Assembly (NCBI GenBank): GCA_032207245.1
Contig: CM063503.1
Location: 108,482,531-108,546,530 of the forward strand
Source of the DNA: Pardosa pseudoannulata
Taxonomy: Eukaryota; Arthropoda; Arachnida; Araneae; Lycosidae
Length of the DNA stretch: 64,000 bases
Reading direction: 5' to 3'
Below the pieces are notes generated by a model. The model was not told the origin of the DNA. It was given only the letters and a program-made list of their open reading frames with translations, and ran no database searches. Positions 27,317 through 43,516 of the stretch are shown one piece after another. Each line of letters starts with the position of its first letter. Within the stretch, counting starts at the first letter, position 1. Position numbers and translations under genes: made by a program.

Positions 27317-28480
27317 GTTGGACGATGAAAGTACACAATTTTGCATGCAGGTTTGAGTCTTTATAGTCCTACTATGATGACATTTAAATATGAATAAAGT
27401 TGAATAATACATCTGCATGAGCATCTATAAAAATATTAATAGTTAAACTTTAGAGATTACAACAAGTGGCATTAAAAATATGCAATATGCTGGAAATTCA
27501 TTAAGAATATATATACAATGCTTAACGGAAAATATGAAAAACATATTAAAATTGCATTGATAAATTAGATAGCTTCTTAAAAATATAATCATAGGATAAA
27601 ATATCTCTAACATGTACTGAAATTTTCAAGCTGATAACTTTTCCAAGTTTAGAAAAAAGTGTATTCACAGAAAAATGTTTGCCTTTTAAGAATAGTTTTA
27701 TTCTATTTCATGTAGTTCATGTATTTTTATATAGTATGAAGTATTCCAGGATAAATGCAATAGTGTTTCTTTTTTAGCCGCATTCATATGTTAACTAGAC
27801 ACTAAGCTTACTTTTGTTTATTATTATTTTATTTCATTTTTTAAATTTTGTTGAGTTTTTAAAAAATAATACTAGTTTTATCAGCTGGCAACTCATCAAT
27901 TTTTACTTGATCATAGCAATTTTCTGTGGTATACATGTTAAATATTCATATTTTATAACATTTGTTTAATTGTATAAAATCTCCTTAAAACATATTGTTG
28001 AATCTTGATTGCCAGTTTTCTAAGTTGTGTGGTTAACAAACACTTTCGGGGACAAATGTTCCTATAAACAGATGTTGAAACTCTCATTCGAGTTTTGTGT
28101 CCGACCATGAATACATTTTGACAAAGTTTGCGGTTTGAGAAAGCAGAAAATTGAAGTTTAATCGTCGTCATCAGGGCAAGTACGATTTTAGAGTAAAGTA
28201 CATGTATCTTAAAATGAGAAAGTTTAGTAACGTTTGTTTACAAATAAAATCTTCTATTTTGTTATATTTAGAAATTAAAATGTATTAATCTTTTTCAGAC
28301 TTTACAAAATGTTGATAATTCTTTGAACAAGGATTTTTTTTCTCTTTTTTGTTTTATTTCCTTTTAAAAATATTAATATTTTAAAGATTATTTAGAATTT
28401 AATATTTTGTGAATGTATATTTTTATTTGATTTCAGAACTGAAGAGGTAATAACAAGATAAAATATTATGTTCTTCTTAC
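27313..28480. other. AT-rich non-coding stretch
   Basis: The 72-codon minus frame near 27953-28171 has no motif or neighbour supporting it. No other feature. Confidence 0.45.
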
Positions 28481-28482
28481 GA

Positions 28483-28652
28483 AGGCAAATGAGGGCAGAA
28501 TTGTTAGGAAGTTGATTTGTTGTACCGGATGTCATGAATTCGAATCCCATTTTGGCATTGATAATTTTATCTTTTCTTAATTTATCTTAAGCTGTAGGTC
28601 CCTTTCTCATTAGCCCTCGTGTTGCAAAATAGTAGACCATAGCGCTCCACAC
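28483..28652 (+). mobile_element. tRNA-derived SINE, copy 3, old and degraded
   Basis: The tRNA-like head is largely decayed, with a B-box remnant ATTCGAATCCC. The 3' body is clear: CTTAAGCTGTAGGTCC, CTCATTAGCCCTCGTG, TAGACCATAGCGCTCC. It ends ACACAATC without the CCAAACC tail. Candidate target duplication TCTTCTTA(C/T)G lies on both sides (about 28472 and 28655), with one mismatch. Confidence 0.85.
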
Positions 28653-28654
28653 AA

Positions 28655-30123
28655 TCTTCTTATGTATTTTAAACTTAAAAAATCCCCTAACACAGTTACT
28701 CAATTTAGTATGTAAAACCGTTAGAAAAGGTTTACATATTATAAAGCTCACAAAGATTAAAAATGTACAGAGAGACTTTTATGACAGTCACCAATCGATA
28801 AAAATAGCTTTATTTTACTAGCGCCATATATACAAAAACAAAAATTGTTTATCTATTTCGAGATGAAATATTTTTATAATATTTATGTGTCATAAGATAA
28901 AAATTTTAGGACGACTCTAAGAAATAGGTCAAAACATTAACACACTTCTGTAGCTAAATACAGATAAAATATCTCTACTGTTTTATAATATCCTTTCCGA
29001 CATAAATAAGTGCTGATATTAACCTCGTAGATCATTATTTCTATTTTGTTTATAAACTAATTCTGACAAAAAAGTGTTTATAACATCCTATTTAAGAGAG
29101 CCCCAAATAGCTCTATAAAATTGCTTTTTCAAACGTTATAAACGATTCATTTCTAAAAAAATATTCTCCAAAGCATATCCCAGATATTTCCTTATAATTA
29201 AGTTTAGTTTACGATTTCCTTGGTATAAAAAAACAAGTTAAAGTAAGAAAAAGAACACAAACATAATGCATCTATAGAATCATATCTTTTAGGTTACAGC
29301 CTTCCATTACATAGCTAAAATGAAACAGACGAGCTTTCTTCTTTATTTTTCTACCTAAAGGTTTTATTTTGAGCTGTGCAGCTGATGGTTTCTTCAATGA
29401 GAAAAGACATTGTTTAGCTCTGGCATAACCGTTTTTTATTCTGTAGAAATTCTCTTCCTTTCAAATAGAGCTCCTATTCAAACAGATCGATAATAGTGGT
29501 ATTTATTCGCATATCACATTCCGCAATATAAATTTTCCGTTTGGGGAACTGTATACCTTTACCGAAAGCTAAATGCAAAATATTTGACATAAATTTGAGA
29601 ATTTTCTAAAATAGAAGATAGTGAGTGTTTAAATGAAAATTGTTCGTGTAACTAGATAACCCATTTATGTCTTTGAAAAGAGACTACACACATTAATATG
29701 ACTGTCTATGTTGAAAATGCCGTATTTTCGACTATTTTGGTCATTTTTATTATTTAAATAATTGTATAGTTCATTCGTTTCTGCTTCTAAAACCGTTTTC
29801 CTTTAACTTTTTCGCCAAATAACAACGGAGTTAAGTTGTCAGCTGCAAAACCGAGTCGGAAATAAGGTTTTGAAACAGGAAAGGTCAACTTAAATAGCAA
29901 TTTCTATCAAATTTTCTAAAATTTTCTTTTTGTAAATTTTTATCTAATGTGTTCTAGAGTATAGCTTTACTTTTTTTGCATAAAATGGAAACACTGCAAT
30001 TTATTCTAGCGTTTGTTTACGTCGCCACGTTTGTTTTGAATCAAGTTATATTTGGTGATTTTCTTATTTATTCTTGCATTTTGAAAGGAAAATTTTCTTG
30101 AAAACAATTTCCATGATCTTTAA
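28655..30123. other. AT-rich non-coding stretch
   Basis: Slightly less AT-biased than its surroundings but without a recognisable gene or repeat. Confidence 0.45.
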
Positions 30124-31015
30124 ATGAGTCATGGAAAAGATAAGTGAAAGTTTTATGGAACTCAACGTTTAAAACGAACTGATGAACTTGACCTGGATTC
30201 AAATTCAGTTGAAAAAAGTCTAGTGATCACTGCTACTTTTTTAGAGGTTGCTGCTAATAATCATCTAATCTCAAAAGAACCTTGTTTTGAAGCTGTATCT
30301 TTACTATTAAAACAGGAATTTAAAAAAAATATGTTTTCCTTGCTATGTTACCCTGTGTGCTACAAAAATGAATTTTGCCTATCAGAAGATTCAAGATTTT
30401 GTATGTCTTCAAACTTTAGTATAAAATACCACAGAGGCAATTTTTGCAAGGATTTAACTCAACAGTAAAGGTTGGTTACAGAAATCATAGAAACACTCTT
30501 ATAGTGAATGCACTAAGATAAAGAATAAAAAGGTTACACAGGAGGAAAGAAACTGGTCTAAGCATTGAATTTATCTTACTTAATAAAGCAACTACTAGAA
30601 GACAAGAAAAAAATATTAAGAATGATGTTTATAACTCTTATAAAGACATCATGATAAATATAGCTAAGGAATTTGCAATACTAAAATGATCTCAGGCTGG
30701 TGTTGGTACCAGAAGTTGTGGTGTGACTATGGATGGAACTTAGCAGAAACTTGGTTACTCTTCTATGTATGACTTTTTAGGCAGCTTATATTTTAATAAC
30801 GAAAGAATATTAAACATTAAAATACCCTCCCATCTCTGCAGAATTTGCAATAAAATGTCACTGACGGATAAATCTGTTAGTTCACATACGTGTTAAAATC
30901 ACCAGGATTTGGCTTCTAGCATGAAGACTGTCAAAGCATATGGTATTTCGGAAATGTTGGAAAATCTACGGAAATTGCTATGTATGAAATATAACTATCA
31001 GAGGGTAAACAGAAA
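30124..31015 (+). pseudogene. Mutator-like (MULE) transposase pseudogene
   Basis: Begins MSHGKDK near 30124 and runs through many stops and shifts. The diagnostic part is GVTMDGT followed by a stop in place of the expected Trp, then QKLGYSSMYD (30717-30773), then CRICNKM and a CxNHQ..ASSM region (about 30838-30930). This matches the pattern DGTWQKRG(Y/F)SSLNG...C.VC...C.NH.GSSG.ME found in the Mutator-like transposases common in arthropod and cnidarian genomes. No terminal repeats or target duplication were found. The 81-codon frame at 30223-30468 lies inside this pseudogene. The family call rests on motif recall, not a search. Confidence 0.68.
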
Positions 31016-32234
31016 ATTCTTAGTATTTTCCTGTTATCATAATGTATGAATTATTGTAAATGTATTTATAAACCAATCAATAAATATTTTTATGTTGCTA
31101 ATACAGCATCATTCTCTTCTTAAAACGTATATTGATACTAAAGTAAATAAAAGGTTTGGACTACAAAAGAATAGACAACATTACATGAAATTCACATGTT
31201 GGAAGCATTTCTTCTGAGTAAATACATTACATAAATAAAAATGTAAAATGTAATATTTTAAAAATCTCCAAATAAATTTAAAACATTACTTCTAAATAAA
31301 AATTTATGAATATTTTTAAAGGAACTTAACTTTAGCAGTCGCATTTAAAAAAAAGAAAAAATGTGCATATATTAAAATACCTTGGTCATATTCTTATAAT
31401 GTCCTAGCATATGCAGGACAGGTGCATTTATGTCAAGTTATGGCAAAGTTACTTTTAGCTGGTATAAAAATGAACATACAACGCTCGTCTGAAAGATGTA
31501 ATTTACCTTTTTGTCAGGCTTATAAGTAAAAAAAAAAATTAAAGCAGCGTGTTTAAGTAGTACTTTTTATTACCTGGCCATAAACATCATCATTTTTTAT
31601 TTTATCAAAATTTGGATGTCATAATTAGTACACAAGCTCGTCATTATTAAGAGAGCATAGTAAATTCTAATCTTAAAATGTTTTATGTAAAAGAAAATGT
31701 TAACAGAGTTATTAAGTAAGTGAGAACTTCAAGCTTAAGGAAAATGAAAGAAATTTCTATGGAATAAGGAAAAAATTATTAATTTGTTATGTTCCTACAA
31801 ATCATTAACGAAATATTAGAATTCCTTCAAAAAATATCTGAATTTTACTGATTTGTATTTTCTGTTATACTTTATAAATTAAGTAATATTAACAATTTAT
31901 TTTGCAAGTCCGACGTTTATTCCTTTTCATACAGGGTTAGTTATAAATTAGGGAAATTTTAGCATGCAAATATTTAAAGACATTCGTATAAGAATGTTCA
32001 TTTTTAATACAGCACATATATATTTCAAGCTATTCAAAATATTTCCACATATTTTGCAGTACTTCAGTTTTCTAAATGGAAACTAAGTTTTCGTGATTTC
32101 TTTTTCATTACAATATAACTTCAAAATTTTGCAAATTTAAGTACAGCTATAATAAAAACTAGTGTTTAAAAATAGAATAAAAAGGCTTCAAATTATATTA
32201 TTAGTAGTAAAAGTTTGGTACACGTCATAAACAA

Positions 32235-32235
<1 letters not shown>
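31016..32235. other. AT-rich non-coding stretch
   Basis: No gene, repeat or element end recognised. Confidence 0.45.

Positions 32236-32323
<88 letters not shown>
32236..32323. repeat. (TA)n microsatellite
   Basis: Pure TA tract. Confidence 0.93.
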
Positions 32324-32327
<4 letters not shown>

Positions 32328-33428
32328 GAATTAAAAAACCAATTTTGAATAAAATACTTGAAAGTAAATATTTAAATAAAAACATGTCTTATACTCTGAT
32401 TATAACATTTTCTACAGAACAACCTGGTCTAATCTCACCTCATGTATAACAGCTGCTTTTTAATTATATGCTTTCAAAGATTAAGCTGTAATTCCAAATA
32501 AGTGCTATGAAATAAAGAAAAAATCAACCATTTGTAGGTATAAACTACTGATGTATAAACTACTGAATCTTTAGTAATTTAGTTACACTTCCATGTAATT
32601 TTACCATGGTATGTATCCTCAATACAAAAAATAATTACCGGATCCAATTCCTTAAAGCTTTATAAAATAAACCAAACCAAACTAAAACGGAAAATAATTA
32701 TTATGCAATATTCTGGTGTGATCACATAACATATTAGTCATTTTAATAGAACTTTTTCGTAATTAATAAATAAGTTACTAAAAATTTTCTAATGTATGTG
32801 CATTTCATTTCATGTTCACTATAATATGTGAAATATTCTAGTATTAAATATTTTAAATATTAGGATAATTAAATATTTTAGCATTTTATTGCATTTAATT
32901 ATTGAACATAATTCAGATTTATGAGGCTCATCAGTATTCCCTGAACATTTAATTATTCGAAAATTACACAAAAAAACAGATATTTCATTTCACTATGAAA
33001 CATAATCTATTATAATTTAATATAATCAATGCTAATTTCAAAAATAAAAGTTCAGAACCTTCAAATAAAATGAATTAATGTGATAAATTACTCAATAAAC
33101 ACAAACCACTTTACATCTATTATAATTAATTATTGTAAAATACACAAAGTAATAATACATATTAGAATTGCAATACTACTATTGAAAACTGCTTAAATAA
33201 AGGATATAATAGATATTCAAGAGACCAAGGTTTGATTAAAACAAATTATAATAAATTTTCAAAGTGCATTGTACAGAATGCAATAAGAAAATTTAATTTA
33301 TATATAAAAGCATATTTTTCAGTACTTTTTCCCCCTTATAAAATATAAAATGCAGGATTAGTTATTTTTTCCTATAGCAAAATTACTTGGTACAATCGAA
33401 ATGCACTGAAGGCTTTCCTAAAATTTCC
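32324..33428. other. AT-rich non-coding stretch
   Basis: AAACCAAACCAAAC near 32671 resembles a SINE tail, but no SINE body precedes it. Otherwise featureless. Confidence 0.45.
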
Positions 33429-36793
<3,365 letters not shown>

Positions 36794-38450
36794 TGAGTTT
36801 GATATGAGTGAGATACAATATTTATCTAGCGTAAATATTGTTTCGAAAATAAACAAGGAGATAAAGCATTATTTAGAAGTAATCGGAAAGTTGGTAGTTG
36901 CTCTGTGAAAATGATTTTCCAATATAAACTAACAGTAACACCTCACAGAGTTTAGTAATCACTAGTTTAAACCCTCACTCTTATGGTGAACGTGGACCAT
37001 ATAATGACATTTTTAAGTGATTTTCCTTAAATGATATTATGCTATTAAACATATCAATGCAAAATACTTTAAAATTTATAAATAAAGCATTTTTCTTTTA
37101 TTTAGTATATATTTTATTACAAAATATTTTCTAAATAACAGCAACTGAAAATTATTTGTTCTTATACTGAAAATTATGAATAAATTTTGAATTATGAATG
37201 ATTAAATTTTTGTCACTCTGAGCTTGATATGAGTAAGATACAATATTTATCTAACGTAAATATTGCTTCGAAAATAAACAAGGATATAAAACATTATTTA
37301 GAAGTAATTGGAAAGTTGGTAGTTGCTCTGTGAAAATGATTTTCCGGTATAAACTAACAGTAACACCTCACAGAATTTAGTAATCACTAGTTTAAACACT
37401 CTTATGGTGAACGTGGACAATATAAGGACATTTTTAAGTGATTTTAATTAAATGATATTATGCCATTAAAGTTATATCAATGCAGAATACTTTAAAATTA
37501 AGAAATAAAGCATTTTTATTTTATTTAGTATATATTTGTTACAAATTATTTTCTAAATAACAGCAACTGAAAATTATTTGTTCTTATACGGAAAATTATG
37601 AATAAATTTTGAATTATGAATGATTAAATTTTTGTCCCTCTGAGTTTGATATGAGTGAGATACAATATTTATCTAGCGTAAATATTGTTTCGAAAATAAA
37701 CAAGGATATAAAGCATTATTTAGAAGTAATCGTAAAGTTGGTAGTTGCTCTGTGAAAATGATTTTCCGATATAAACTAACAGTAACACGTCACAGAGTTT
37801 AGTAATCACTAGTTTAAACCCTCACTCTTATGGTGAACGTGGACCATATAATGGCATTTTTAAGTGATTTTCCTTAAATGATATTATGCTATTAAACTTA
37901 TATCAATGCAAAATACTTTAAAATTTATGAATAAAGCATTTTTCTTTTATTTAGTATATATTATGTTACAAAATATGTTCTAAATAACAGCAACTGAAAA
38001 TTATTTGTTCTTATACGGAAAATTATGAATAAATTTTGAATTATGACTGATTAAATTTGGTCCCTCTGAGTTTGATATGAGTAAGATACAATATTTATCT
38101 AGCATAAATATTGTTTCGAAAATAAACAAGAATATAAAGCATTATTTAGAAGTAATCGTAAAGTTGGTAGTTGCTCTGTGAAAATGATTTTCCGATATAA
38201 ACTAACAGTAACACCTCACAGAGTTTAGTAATCACTAGTTTAAACCATCATTCTTATGGTGAATGTGGAACATATAATGACATTTTTAAGAAATTTTCAT
38301 TTAATGATATTATGCCATAAAACTTTTATCATTTTAAAATACTTTAAAATTTAGAAATAAAGCATTTTTCTTTTATTTAGTATATATTTTATTACAAAAT
38401 ATTTTCTAAATAACATGAGCTGAAAAGGATTTCTTCTTATACTGAAAATT
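36794..38450 (+). repeat. Tandem array, about 424-bp unit, four copies
   Basis: The landmark GATATGAGT recurs at 36801, 37225, 37648 and 38074 (spacings 424, 423, 426). Each unit carries an ACAATATTTA...TAAATATTGT stem-loop (36815-36841 in unit 1; one arm has a substitution in some units) and CTCTGTGA...TCACAGAG (36901-36950 in unit 1). The last unit is incomplete and more diverged after about 38290. No frame is shared among units. Satellite-like or segmental tandem duplication. Confidence 0.93.
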
Positions 38451-38778
38451 ATTTGTTCTCATTCCATTTACAAATAGTGTAACTTTCATTTATAACATGA
38501 GAAGAAGATCTCAGAGTGACGCCCCAAAAAATTTTAAAGCATTAGTAATAATAACTTTCTTTTATGTTGGGATAATATGTATTGTATTTATTGGTTAGAT
38601 TTTAATAGATATCATTTATTATTTATTAAAGTGTATTAACATGGTTATTGAAAAACTTATTTTATTTCCAATTCTACTATATAATTCATAATTCCTCAAG
38701 AAAAATATTGAATGTTTGGCTACATATCTCCTACACCAAATGTTAGATCTTAGTTCAACAAGCATTTACTTTTCTTAA

Positions 38779-38989
38779 CCCTTAATTTGACAAGATATTT
38801 TTTCAAATGTTTTTTAATTTCTGTTATTTTCCCATGTCTGTATAGACATTGGGATCTCTGTAAAAGAAACAAAAAAAGTATAACATTTTCCATTTTTGAG
38901 ATAATTAATGTCCGCTGTGGCGAATACTGACAATTATGTTATATAGTAGTTATGTCCGGTGTAGTGGCCAGACTTTGCCAAATTAAGGG
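38779..38989. mobile_element. 211-bp TTAA-bounded element, family E
   Basis: TTAA flanks (38775-38778 and 38990-38993). Terminal inverted repeats CCCTTAATTTGACAA and CCCTTAATTTGGCAA differ at one position in 15. Internal hairpin-prone segments CCATGTCTGTATAGACATTGG and GTCCG(C/G)TGT occur. Non-coding. The ends resemble family C in starting CCCTTAA. Confidence 0.85.
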
Positions 38990-39782
38990 TTAATAATAAT
39001 GAATCTAAAGGTAATAGTCATAGAATTGTGCATTAAAATAGTTACTTGCACGTTTTGCACCCGAATTTTTTATTTTATTCTAATCAAGGGTAAGTAACAA
39101 TTTCCGAATATCAGATTAAATTTTCCCTACAGGGATTGTTAAGGTTGTATCATACGTCAACCTCTATGCGTTATAAATTGAAATTACGTTTCCTTTTCCC
39201 TATAAAGAAGGCAGAGTTTTCTTGTGTAATAGCTAAAATTTTTCAACAAATTTAGTTTGGTTTAAGTTGACGTCGTATAAGGCCTTTGATCGATTGAATT
39301 TTTCCTACATCACACGAGAAGCCGCACATTCTTTATATTGAAATGGAATCTTAATTCGAATCCATTACATTTTGAGCTAAGAGTGCAGATTGACGGTTGA
39401 TATTTATACTCAGTTGTTGGTGGACGCTTCCTCATTTAGGATAAAAATAATTTCTTTTAAGACTTCAATTTAGAATATCTTACTGAGATAGTCCTGCTTA
39501 TTCTATGCAGTAGTTGAAAAAACATCAGGATAACTTATTCATATAACTACTATAATAAGAAGTCGATAATTGAAAACATATGTGAATGCATTTATATTGA
39601 ATATATTATAAAATCTAGCAAAAAACATCACCTCTGAGAGCTTAAAAATAACTGTTTTGTCTACTCATATTAACGTAAATTTTAGGTTTTGACAAATTTA
39701 CAGTCTTCTAACTATTTGTTCTATTAGGATGTAACTATTAGGATTCTAACTATTAGGATGTAATAAATGTCGATATTATTAA

Positions 39783-40115
39783 CACATTGTATGCTTGACA
39801 TTTACTAGTACGTTTTTTAACGATTGATACTTGGGCGCGGGTCACATATTAGTACGGGTTAGTGTAACAACGTGGTTTGTTTGTGGGTATAAAAATACCG
39901 GTATATACAGGAAAACGAAGCCAAATGTTCTTGTCTACTACATAGATTCCGGAAAAATTTAGACAAATAAAATCTAGATTTTACATCAGTCGATTAGACT
40001 GATATAAAATTAAATAATTTTCGATCTATTGAGATTTAACTGTATAACTAAATTTACTCTCAAAACGCCTGCTCCCGGTACAATTCCACTGCGAAATGTA
40101 CCGGCACACAATGTA
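39783..40115. mobile_element. 333-bp TTAA-bounded element, family A, copy 2
   Basis: Intact TTAA flanks (39779-39782 and 40116-40119). Ends CACATTGTATGC and, on the other strand, TACATTGTGTGC. Matches 2924-3485 but lacks the roughly 230-bp middle segment. The junction lies near 39990, after TTTACATC. Non-coding. Confidence 0.87.
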
Positions 40116-40542
40116 TTAAGTTTAAAACATGTGTCAGAACATTTTATCACACTTTATTAGTGGGACAATCTGGCCTGATTGTTTGGAAATAGTTCATAAT
40201 TATATTCAATGACCAATATTAAAGCGTTTTATACATACAAAACTTACAAAAAATCACAGTCACACAAAATGTTTGCTTACTATATTAGCAGTCAATATTC
40301 GAATCGGAATGTATTTTGACGTACAGTGCGTGGGTCAAATAAATACATGTCACTAGACGTAAAATCTATCAAATGAAAAACCTTAGGGCATACGTCATCC
40401 AGGGGGATACGATTTGTGTACCATAAAAACGTTATGTGAATAAATGTTTCATTTGAATATGATATAAAATGAAAATAAAAGGAAACAATATTTTGAAAAG
40501 AGGTCTGAGTCCAAACATAAAATATGGTTTTTCACTTATAGG

Positions 40543-40713
40543 ATGAGATTAAACATAAAAGAAGTGAGGGAAAACTTTAGACCAATTCTGATTGATGAGT
40601 GGGTGAAAGATAGTGAAATAGAGTGGTTTGTATCGAAATTCAAGGAATTGTTTCAGAAAAGAAATCACTATCTTAGAATTTGCCTAAAGAAGATTCCAGT
40701 TTTATTTCGTTAA
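40543..40713 (+). CDS. Unassigned 56-codon frame, possible terminal exon
   Basis: Frame from ATG 40543 to TAA 40711 with charged, protein-like composition: VRENFRPILIDEWVK, then EIEWFVSKFKELFQKR. It stands out from the Ile/Lys/Asn/Phe-only chance frames of the window. It is directly preceded by TTTTTCACTTATAG, which resembles a 3' splice acceptor, so it could be a last coding exon. I do not recognise a family. No upstream exon, promoter or clear polyadenylation site could be assigned. It may be an unrecognised transposon remnant or chance. Confidence 0.25.
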   Translation: MRLNIKEVRENFRPILIDEWVKDSEIEWFVSKFKELFQKRNHYLRICLKKIPVLFR

Positions 40714-41727
40714 GGAATGTATATTTCACAGAAAGACAATTTTATTTAATTAGACTTGTTATTAATTGAAAATAAAACTAAAAAAAATTTTAAATAAAAA
40801 TCCAAATCTTCTAATGAATTATTTTTAAAAATATATACTAGGTTAAGAATTTTTGAAATGTTTAACAAAGAAAGTTAGATTTACATATCTGTTCAAACAG
40901 TATTAACATAAATATGTCAGTTTACATAAATATGTCTAAACGGATCGGCATTATTATTCATAATTTAAAAATCTACCTTCTTAAATATATCTCCTTGTAA
41001 ACTACGTATCAACAAAGTTAAAACTGTTGTTATTATTTGCTTAGATACGTGTAACTACATTTAATATCTTTATTCAGAACCCATGAATTAATCAATAAAA
41101 TTCAGCTAAAGTTATAGAAGCAGAGAACAATTTTTTTTTTCTAACTCCATTCGTTGTTCTAAGCTTATCCTAGAAGCAAAATTTATGCAACACTGATTCA
41201 ATGAACGTGCAAAGTGGTGCGCGCAGCTGTATAATTAACAAAGAATTCTGCATCTGTTACAATAACTTAATTACTGAAACATGCGCAATCATGAAATTTA
41301 TTTAAACACAAGTTTTATACCCGCTAGTACTTGACTTCCTTAAAAATTACCCAACTCTTAATAAAAAGGACCGATGGGATTTGAGATCGAGTTCTGATTG
41401 GTGGGAGGAAGTTCTTTTTGGAATGACTTCTGTTTAATACGCAGAACACTGCTCTACTATTAACTCTTCTCGAGGTGAATTACCTCATTTCTTTAGAGCA
41501 TTTGTGGCTAGGAATTTTATATGAATTAACTTCATAAACTACGTAGTTCCATGTTAGTCCTATAAGCTGAATGGGGTGATTCTCCCGAAATTTAAATAAT
41601 GTGCTACAAACTTGGGTTTAAATGATTAACGCGGGAAAATGAATATTCAATGAGATTATTTGTCTTTAGATAATATATATGCGTACGTGTGTGAGACGCC
41701 GATAGCGAAAAGATCAGATAGTATATT
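40714..41727. other. AT-rich non-coding stretch
   Basis: 41340-41600 is GC-richer and contains CTGATTGGTGGG (inverted CCAAT-like) and the inverted repeat GAGGT-GAATT-ACCTC near 41473. Nothing assignable. Confidence 0.4.
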
Positions 41728-42290
<563 letters not shown>

Positions 42291-42329
42291 TGTATGTATG
42301 CTTATATAAACAAATCAGCCATTGTATTT

Positions 42330-42330
<1 letters not shown>

Positions 42331-42389
<59 letters not shown>
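42331..42389. repeat. (TA)n microsatellite
   Basis: A second TA tract separated from the previous one by 40 bp of unique sequence. It abuts the LTR-like segment. Confidence 0.93.
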
Positions 42390-42392
<3 letters not shown>

Positions 42393-43516
42393 AACGATCC
42401 GTTACATGACCCTAGCGAAAGAAGAGCGGAAGGTGACCTTTCGAAGCGGACAATTACGGTTAGGAGCAGGTAGAAGCGTTCTGTCCTAACAATAGCCATT
42501 TGTGTACTAGGTCCTGTCAACAAACACACGACTTAAGCTTAAATGGACGTAATTGAAATCTGTCGGTAAGCTGCAACCAGCGCGTCTGCTGCTTTTTCAT
42601 GTCTCCTACTATCAAAGGACTCGAGTAATAATTATAAATCGAGCGATGCTTTAGTGTACATCTGGGCCCCGTTACCGGTGCTGCAAAGGAATTTAAGTTG
42701 TTTTGGTGGTTGGCTTAAATACGACCTTTTGGCCATATCTGGAAATGGATCAGCTGATAAAGACGGAAGATGACCGCAAGATTCCTTCACCCTGGGTCTG
42801 GAAGGTTCCGGAAGAATCACCTGAAGGGGACAGTGATCTCTATAAAAGAAGGTTAGCTGAGCCAAGAAGAGGGCATTTTTAGAGTTGATTTTGTCGACTT
42901 TCAATTTTGGGATCTCATTCCCATTATCTTAATATTTTTTTCTACTTCGGGCATAGAAGTAGGTCGCTGAGATTGACCCAATTGATGGCTGGCTGATACA
43001 AATTAATATCGAGACATGCCGATAACTCAACTAAACTCCCCAACCTATGGGAGCTCTATAAATTGAGTGATGTCATGCTAATAGGATGTGATTTTGAGAG
43101 ATTTAAAAATGAGAGTGAACCAGTTCGAGCGACATGTCCATCTCTCTAGAGAGAGGAAATTTTTGATGTGAGTCACCAGGCGGCATTGTTTTTATGGACT
43201 TCGGCTGTGAGCCAAGTCCTGATTATTAGACAAACAGAGTCTAGCATGAAAAGGTTTCTCTTCCTTTGCGGCCAAGTTGTCAGAAAAGAATTAGTGATCG
43301 ATTTGCTTCATCTCGACGGTAATCACTAAAAGAAAAATGGGTTTCTAAATCTGATAACTAGAGTAGAGGAGATCAGTCTAAGGATCATTGTATATATCTA
43401 TGTTATACACCCATTTATCCAAGATACCTTGAATAAAGAAAATTTAATTGTACTGGCTTTCTTTTGTGGTCTACTCAAGCACCAGTTCACTTTAGTCTGG
43501 GTGCTAAATACTTCAC
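42390..43516 (+). mobile_element. Candidate solo LTR or LTR-like segment
   Basis: This is a sharp change to more balanced base composition. It opens with TGTAACGATCCGTTACA, an inverted repeat beginning with TG. It contains CTCTATAAAAGAAGG (TATA-like) at about 42838 and GAATAAAGAAA (polyadenylation-like) at about 43431, and a possible end TTCACA at 43511-43516. The order TG, TATA, AATAAA, CA fits an LTR of a Gypsy-like retrotransposon. No target duplication, primer binding site or second LTR was found. The 90-codon minus frame at 42632-42904 has no family resemblance. Confidence 0.38.

Noticed and set aside
32664..32690. SINE tail AAACCAAACCAAAC
   Set aside because: No SINE body precedes it, so it may be a chance simple repeat.
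41461..41490. TTAACTCTTCTCGAGGTGAATTACCTC as another TTAA element start
   Set aside because: No second end with matching inverted terminus before a TTAA was found.
42632..42904. 90-codon minus frame rich in Pro and Ser
   Set aside because: It lies within the LTR-like segment and has no recognisable domain. The GC-richer composition alone explains the openness.
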